Source: Ascidia mentula
Taxonomy: Eukaryota > Chordata > Ascidiacea > Phlebobranchia > Ascidiidae
Reading direction: 5' to 3'
Assembly (NCBI GenBank): GCA_947561715.1
Contig: OX387200.1
Coordinates: forward strand, 2,792,501 to 2,856,500
Length of the DNA: 64,000 nucleotides
Shown here: one piece after another, positions 58,101-64,000 of the stretch
Position numbering within the stretch: the stretch's first letter is position 1
Layout: every line of letters starts with the position of its first letter
The notes under the pieces: model-generated
Database searches by the model: none
Told to the model about the DNA's origin: nothing
The model's input: the letters and a program-made list of their open reading frames with translations, nothing else
Position numbers and translations under genes: made by a program

Positions 58101-60579
58101 GAGAACCCAGTAAAAGACTAATCCAGAAAACTAGTATTGGATCAGTCAACATATTAAAAAAAAGTTGCCTTTGTTCGCTGTTTAGCTTCCGACCGACTTT
58201 ATGTTGTAATATTTCTAGGTGCGGTGTTGGTTCCTTCGGGTGCCCTTGGACACATTATCGCAGGGATAATTATCAACAGAATGAAATGGAAAGTGCCCAC
58301 CATGCTCAAGTTCGCCTCGATTTCAATGTTTGTTGTCGTGGCAATCGTTCCTGTAGGTTTTGTTTACTGCTCCAATGCCGATATCGCCGGAGTGACGGTG
58401 CCTTACCCGTGAGTTGTGTTTTTTAATACGCCACAGCAACAAATGTGCCCCAATACCATAAGCATGATGAATAGTGGTAGCTATGTTATATATTTATGAG
58501 CTGACTTTGGCAAACAATACAATAAAAACAACAGCATCATTCGAATTGTGACCAGCATTTAACCAACCAGCATCGAATTAGTTTGCGCCCTAATAGTTTC
58601 AGACAGTATGTCTATAATCAGGCGTAAAAATACAACGATAATAAATACACTTACTTATTAATTATTACAGAAAGATTTCCTCTGGAACTAATACCATGTG
58701 ACTGTCATCAGTCAGCAAAGACAATATTTTTAAACGTACATTTCCAGAGCGAAAAAAATAGTTATGCCCCTTATACAAGTGTTTTTAGACGTGTATGTGC
58801 TGTTTTGCCAACACCACAGTAACAACGGAATTAAAACAACTCAAATTTCTACATAGAAACGACGCTGTGTTTGCGGCAAGAAATGTGACCGCACCATGCA
58901 ACGCTCACTGTCAGTGCCAGGAGGAATATTATATTCCAGTATGCGGGTCGGACAATATAACCTATTTCACTCCATGTCATGCTGGATGCTACGATGCAGA
59001 ATACCAGAACAACGCTACGAGCCCAACTGTAGGTTAAAACATTATCGAGTATCATTATACTGTATGGTATAAGGTTGTGTGTGGGTGTTTATATTGCTTT
59101 ATCTTTGCCTTATGGGTTTAACAGAGAATTTACAGAACATAGACTGGGTTTAACAGAGATTTTACAGAACATAGACTGGGGTTGACAGAGAATTTGATTG
59201 TACAAATGCATTAACAATAAAACTTGTCGGGGTCACTACTGAATTTAACACAATATTTGCGACCATCTTCTCCATAATCCGTTACTGACGCTGCTAGACA
59301 TATTCATATTGCAAATAGGCTCTTAGAGAAGTACATCCCGTTGAAGGTTGTCAAAATTAAGAGCGATTTCGCATTGTATTCTCCATAAGTTTAAAAGAGA
59401 TTATTCTGTTCAGCACTACACCGTGTGTTCGTGTGCACCCCCCGGATTCTCACCTGAGGGTTATCCCCTAGGAAGAACAACCTCAGGAGCTTGTGAAGTT
59501 CCATGCAATTCAGTGGGTGGATTCCTAGCCGGAATGTTCTTCGCTATTATGATTTCCTTCTTCCCTCTCACTCCATCGCTTATCGTCCAACTCAGGTCAG
59601 TCCTAAACACAAATTTATGCAGTTAGATACCAACATAGCAGAAGTCAATGTTTGAAACTTGTTTGACAAGTAGATCTGTAAGATCGGTCGTCCTGTTAAA
59701 GCATTGATTTAATGCAGGGCAAGGGTGGAACTCTGGGATTTAATGGCAAAAATTCAAAAATGCAGTAACGTTTGATATACAGGTCCTGGGATTCTTCAGG
59801 GATTGGATTATGTTTCTTCTTTTTTAGAGTTGTACCGGAGAATATGCGTTCGTTCGCTCTCGGTCTTCAATGGTTAATCGTCCGCTTGCTCGGAACCATA
59901 CCAGGACCATTTATATTCGGCGCCTTCATCGATATGACGTGTATCCTGTGGCAGAAACGGAGATGCGACGGATCGAGGGGTTCATGTTGGGTGTACGATA
60001 ACTCCGATCTCGCAATTTCTTTCGTCTCTTTGTGTAAGTTGGAGTGAAATTTGTAATCCGCCTTATAACTTGATTTAGGCCCAGCAATTACCACAAACAA
60101 GTTGTGCCACTAGAACAACTGGGCCATATTCCCGGCTTTACATTTACTTAGAAATTGTTGAAACTGGGTTAATGGCTAACTGAGATACCCTGGTCAATTT
60201 GACAATGCTTTTTTATTCCCAACCAAATATCCTTATGATATTGATAAGACTAGATTTAAAAGTTAAAATTAAAAACAGTTTAAGGGAGCAGTAATGCCTG
60301 TTAGCTTCATGCTGCTTGTAAAACCTAACTACATTAGGTATTTTCACATCCGCAGCCATGGTTGGGAACTTCTTAGCCGGCTGTTTCTTCGCTGTCGCTT
60401 GCGTTTTTTATAAACCCGAAAGAGAGGAGGCATCGAAAAAAGCGCTTGAAGTTGTGGAAAACAAATACGCTACGGACACGGATAAACCAAATACGGAGAG
60501 AAACATCCACGAAAATGGAAAGGAAGTTCTACATGAGGGAATCAAAGGAGAGCCTTACGAAGTGATTGACAGGCTTTGA
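55113..60579 (+). CDS. SLCO4A1: SLCO4-like organic anion transporter, copy B
   Basis: Eleven exons: 55113-55251, 55582-55848, 56324-56515, 56852-56951, 57194-57315, 57615-57875, 58219-58408, 58857-59028, 59414-59595, 59828-60033 and 60356-60579; 2,055 nt, 684 residues. The order of motifs parallels copy A: 'NNPKGFLVVLSLY', 'NINVSTVEKRFGLESSQSA', 'GELLMGAGATPMFTLGLTY', 'DPRWVGAWWVSPLIVTVVCW', 'LRNPTFTLLILGGCCQAVL', the Kazal-like 'CNAHCQCQEEYYIPVCG' and 'CHAGC', 'NMRSFALGLQWLIVRLLG' and 'IPGPFIFG'. The N-terminal cytoplasmic part is shorter than in copy A. Intron 3 seems to begin with GC (CTAG then GCAAGT). Exon 3 probably starts at the AG at 56322-56323 (TATTTAAG), giving VCPLDPNSNNSTGC; the nearer CAG at 56343 would shift the frame. 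Same expected activity as copy A; differing loops suggest substrate divergence. Confidence 0.92.
55344..55406 (+). repeat. Three tandem 21-nt units in SLCO copy B intron 1
   Basis: Unit AAAAACGTTTGGATATCACA plus one base, three copies, differing only in the last base of the second unit. The near-identity suggests a recent expansion that may vary between individuals. Confidence 0.9.
59114..59196 (+). repeat. Tandem 32-nt repeat in SLCO copy B intron 8
   Basis: GGGTTTAACAGAGAATTTAC and the rest of the 32-nt unit occur twice with one substitution, followed by a partial third unit. Confidence 0.9.
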
Positions 60580-63374
60580 CCAAAAGCGACCACAACGTCA
60601 TTGTCTTTTGTTTTTTTAAACAGAATTTCACGCAAATTTACACCGTCTGCGTGTATATTTTTTTAGGTTTAGGGAAATAATTATGTATGGGGTTGAAGTT
60701 TACTGTATGTGACAATTAATAGTTGTCATTGTGGTTAATTCGCGCAATCTTTCGTTAAGAAGGTGTAGTGTGATTATGTTTTTCTGACTATCGTGTGATT
60801 CTCAGGCGGCCAAAGTATGTCTAATTTTCAAACAAATTTTAATCAGTCAATTAAACGTTCCTATTGCTGCTTAACAAACTTTACTGGTGTTTTGGCTTTT
60901 AGTGATATTGTAGAAACAAGAACATGATATAGGTTTACTATAGTAAGTTATAGACCTGTGATTGACATGGTGTATTGAAGAAATTTAATGACATGGGTTA
61001 TATTTTTTACAGTAAATACAGACAGGTTGACTTCCTTAACATGTTCATGTCAAACAGATAAGACTTATGTTGCAGGTCGTATGGGACCCTGCACAAATAA
61101 ATCGTATGCAAAGGGAAAGTATATTGCGCACAATATAGCCGATAACCTTAGGGTGAACAGTGCAACTACCCCAAGGACAACTACATTGAACTTTATTTAA
61201 CCTACACTTAAAAGTACATCGCGGGTGGTCGACACAGACAGGATATTCGACACCCACTTGCCTGCTCGTTGCTGTGGCGGCAATCACGGCTTTACAACGC
61301 GCGCAAGGCAGCACATGGATGGGTTAAAGGTTAAATACACAATAAAGTTTCGACATATAGGCAGTGTTGAACCTGCAATAAATTCGAATGCACTGCAACA
61401 CATTCATGCGACTCACACAAACAGTGGTAGCAGTAAGTATTTGCAAATCATTTCCACTAATTCTATTGTACAGTCGTGGTGCTGATTCGAAAATACTTTG
61501 GCCATTGCTTAATATACGATCTAGTATTGACTTCTAAAACAGGGCCGTGTTAAAAAAAGAGAAATGGAATCCATTAGATAAAAAATCAATGCAATAATCC
61601 GGAGCCAAATCGGCATGTTTGACAAAACCGTTTGCTAAATGTGTGACCAAAATGAAACGCGAAACAACTAAAACACCGGAGGTATCCATTACCCCTTTTC
61701 GTGAAAACGTTTTCATTTTGCACAAAGTCGTGACCTTGAGAAAATGCAAAGCTACATCATGTGTTTATTTATACAGAAGCAATTTTTTGTAGATTTGGGC
61801 TGATTAGGAACTGTGTTCTACCCTCGGGCGCCGTTGTGGGATTACCACAGGCAAACTCATGCAATTTGCGACAAAAGATCAACAAGAATCAACATTTTGC
61901 AAAAGCTATTTCAAGGGAAAGAGCAGCTCAATTGATCTTCAGTGCAGCAATTTCTTCATCACTGGATGCCAATCACAAACTTTGAACTTGTAATGACAAA
62001 ACAGTGTTGTTGCAAGCTAAACAAATTGATACTATGTTTTTCTACATCTTCGCTTCAGAGTTCATTAAAAAAAAACGCCGAAAAAGGCAGATTTGATCGA
62101 GAATAAAACGCTACTGAAAAGGAAAAAATAGAAAAGGAAGAGACTGGGCACGTTTTCCACGCTTGCCAGCGGCGCTACCTTCAACTGTGACTAGATGTAT
62201 TGAAATCCTTGCTTGCCTAAATAATTTTTGATGCAATTAGGAGGTTTTCAGTGACTGAATAGAAACTGTAGTTACGTAATGCATCAGTGCATGTTGTTCG
62301 TAAGTTGGGTCAATTCGAAAGGGTTGCATATAGAAGGGCCGTTTTTTACAAGTTATATTAGATGTTTTAAAACATTTGTGATATTTTAACTTTTCAAACG
62401 TTCGTTTCAGCTCTTTTGCCCTTCATGTGTCAACGTCAGCAATGATTGGGAGCAGTACAACGAGGATAGTTGCAATATTGCAAGACCTAGAACATATCCT
62501 ACATTTAAGCTGTGTCATTATACCAGTTACAAGGCTAATCGTTTAGGTTCAGTTTTTAATGATCCGTTTTGCACGCCTTTTTTGCGCCATTAGTAGTGTT
62601 TGCAAATTTTTCAACAAGTGACAGTGAGTTTGCACAACCAACCTATACTATACATCATATACTAATACATGATTAAAACACAGTTTCCATGTTTGGAACT
62701 AGTCCACCTTGTTTTCCAGGACTTAAATTTTGCAATATGTTTGCTTAAAGGCCTACTCCTTCACTGCATGAACATTTGTTTCTACAACGCAGCAAAATAT
62801 TTTGAAAACAACAAGCAAAACAAGAAAGATATGATTATGAAAATCAAACATCCAGTGCGCAGAAATAATTTTGTAATTTTGATGTTGTTCCTTTTTTTCG
62901 TAGTTATTATATTTAAATGGTGTTCAAACTCACAATTTATTCAGTGTATATTTTAGAATTTGTACTATCCAGCTCGTGAGAAGTTGCAAAAATATTCTTT
63001 TGGTTGGAGTTAACTGTAAATAGAGTAGGTCGAAGCATAGATCTGCTACTTTGACCTCCATTTCACAGACAAGCATATTGGAGCCGCAGGAAGGTCTGGC
63101 CTAGCGACTAAACTGGCGTGAGGGTCAGATCGAGTTACATCACAGAAGAAAGTAAAGCTTAAAGCAACTTGTTCCATATCAGCGGACGCAGAATAAAAAA
63201 ATTGATTTTTGATCCCAATGTCAAAAGGCCGTGTTGTCGATTGTAAGCGGTAGAGCAACGTCCGCACGCGTACCTTAGGGCATGTAATGGAACCACGACA
63301 GTCGAAGCCAGGTTATAAAGCCTTATACATCACATCATCGTAGAAGCTAAGAGACTTATGCTGATTGCAAGCAG
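60580..63374. other. Interval between SLCO copy B and truncated copy C
   Basis: I searched by eye for counterparts of SLCO exons 1-4 and the first half of exon 5 and saw none. No other gene is supported. Around 63230-63270 there is a weak tRNA-like word (AGCGGTAGAGCAACG). Confidence 0.4.
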
Positions 63375-64000
63375 AAAAGTTTTGCTTATGCTCCCGTTAT
63401 TTGGATTTCCAAAACAACTTCCAGGTGAGACAGTGGACTGGCATGTTTTAATTAGCAATAAGGTAACGACAAAAGGTAAAGATATTTTCCGCCTCTAGAG
63501 GTGTGTAACGGACAACAATGATACATGACGTCACCACCCACGCGAGCCATATCTACGATCTGTGACGTCAGTCAGGCCAGCCCCATATAATCCTGGAGCT
63601 AAACAACCACGTCATTTTCAACTGATGATGGCATAAGTTCTTGCCAAAACGACTAAAACAAATAAAACATGTCTATGTTTAAAACAGTATATGGGCCAGT
63701 CTTTTTATTACCAGAACTTAACCTGTGTTTGTCAACAACACCCAGGTACCAGCAGTAACAGGGAGAAACGGGGAACTGAAACTCATCGCGACTCTGCATC
63801 TCTGTTTGCCACCAGGAAAGGGTTCGGTACCAATATGAAGGACATGCCACGTGCGTTCTGGATCGTGATCAAGATTCCCATGTTCACTTTGGCGATGATT
63901 GGCGGGATTTTTCAAGCAATCCTCATCAATGGAAGCTCGGCGTTCTTGTCAAAGTTCGTAGAAGTGGAATTCCATCTGACTGCTGAGAGAGCTGGACAAC
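63375..64000 (+). pseudogene. 5'-truncated SLCO4-like copy C (exon 5 end and exon 6; runs off the edge)
   Basis: Positions about 63375-63424 encode 'LMLPLFGFPKQLP', the end of SLCO exon 5, followed by a GT donor in the same phase as copies A and B. The next exon starts at 63746 after CAG and continues open to the window end, with 'GFGTNMKDMPRAFWIVIKI', 'MIGGIFQAILINGSSAFLSK' and 'FVEVEFHLTAERAGQ', aligning along copy B exon 6. Exon 6 is intact so far, so the copy is recent or still used. The absent upstream exons point to a truncated duplicate. It could instead be a functional gene with different 5' exons that I failed to see, so the pseudogene label is provisional. Confidence 0.65.
63573..63716. 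mobile_element. Relative of the EFL1-intron MITE inside SLCO copy C
   Basis: The right end (CAGTATATGGGCCAGTCTTT plus TTATTACCAGAA) and the interior (GATGGCATAAGTTCTTGCC) match the 35974-36083 element. The left end is degraded to about GGCCAGCCCCATAT. Confidence 0.6.

Noticed and set aside
1-64000. CRISPR array, phage, plasmid or bacterial operon
   Set aside because: All well-supported genes but two are spliced eukaryotic genes with animal homologues, and no spaced direct-repeat array of CRISPR type was seen.

Overview
The window looks like a piece of a compact, AT-rich, intron-dense chordate genome. A sea squirt, most likely Ciona, fits best. The evidence is the gene content (EFL1, TMEM178-like, CALHM and SLCO4-type genes, each closer to vertebrate than to other homologues by my reading), many introns of about 60 to 500 nt, two genes separated by only 5 nt as in tunicate operons, and short tRNA-derived repeats. 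The species call is inference. Gene models were built by hand from reading frame, GT/AG sites, phase continuity and remembered family motifs; no alignment was run.

Left part, minus strand (about 0.3-5.7 kb): a PHRF1-like RING+PHD gene whose RING exon carries a one-base frameshift; a UQCC2-like gene 5 nt downstream of a UPF0235/C15orf40-like gene; and an intronless hydroxypyruvate isomerase-like gene (HYI). From 5.7 to 9.4 kb there are only repeats.

Middle left, plus strand (9.4-29.8 kb): two tandem CALHM-family channel genes (9.4-11.6 and 16.3-18.9 kb) with a decayed third copy between them (13.9-14.1 kb); a five-exon gene of about 135 codons that I do not recognise (20.3-22.2 kb); and a TMEM178-like claudin-superfamily gene (24.6-29.8 kb) with a long extra cytoplasmic tail.

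Middle, minus strand (30.8-39.0 kb): a complete 23-exon EFL1 gene (ribosome biogenesis GTPase, about 1,174 residues). Its introns carry a near-perfect hairpin element and a MITE-like element with 30-nt terminal inverted repeats.

Right part, plus strand (43.2-64 kb): a tandem array of SLCO4-like organic anion transporters. Two complete 11-exon genes share the same intron phases, and the 5'-truncated start of a third runs off the right edge. The intervals 39.0-43.2, 50.9-55.1 and 60.6-63.4 kb show no convincing genes.

The genes do not form one pathway. The coherent themes are local tandem duplication (CALHM, SLCO4), an operon-like mitochondrial gene pair, and repeated small mobile elements. 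Two introns appear to use GC rather than GT donors.
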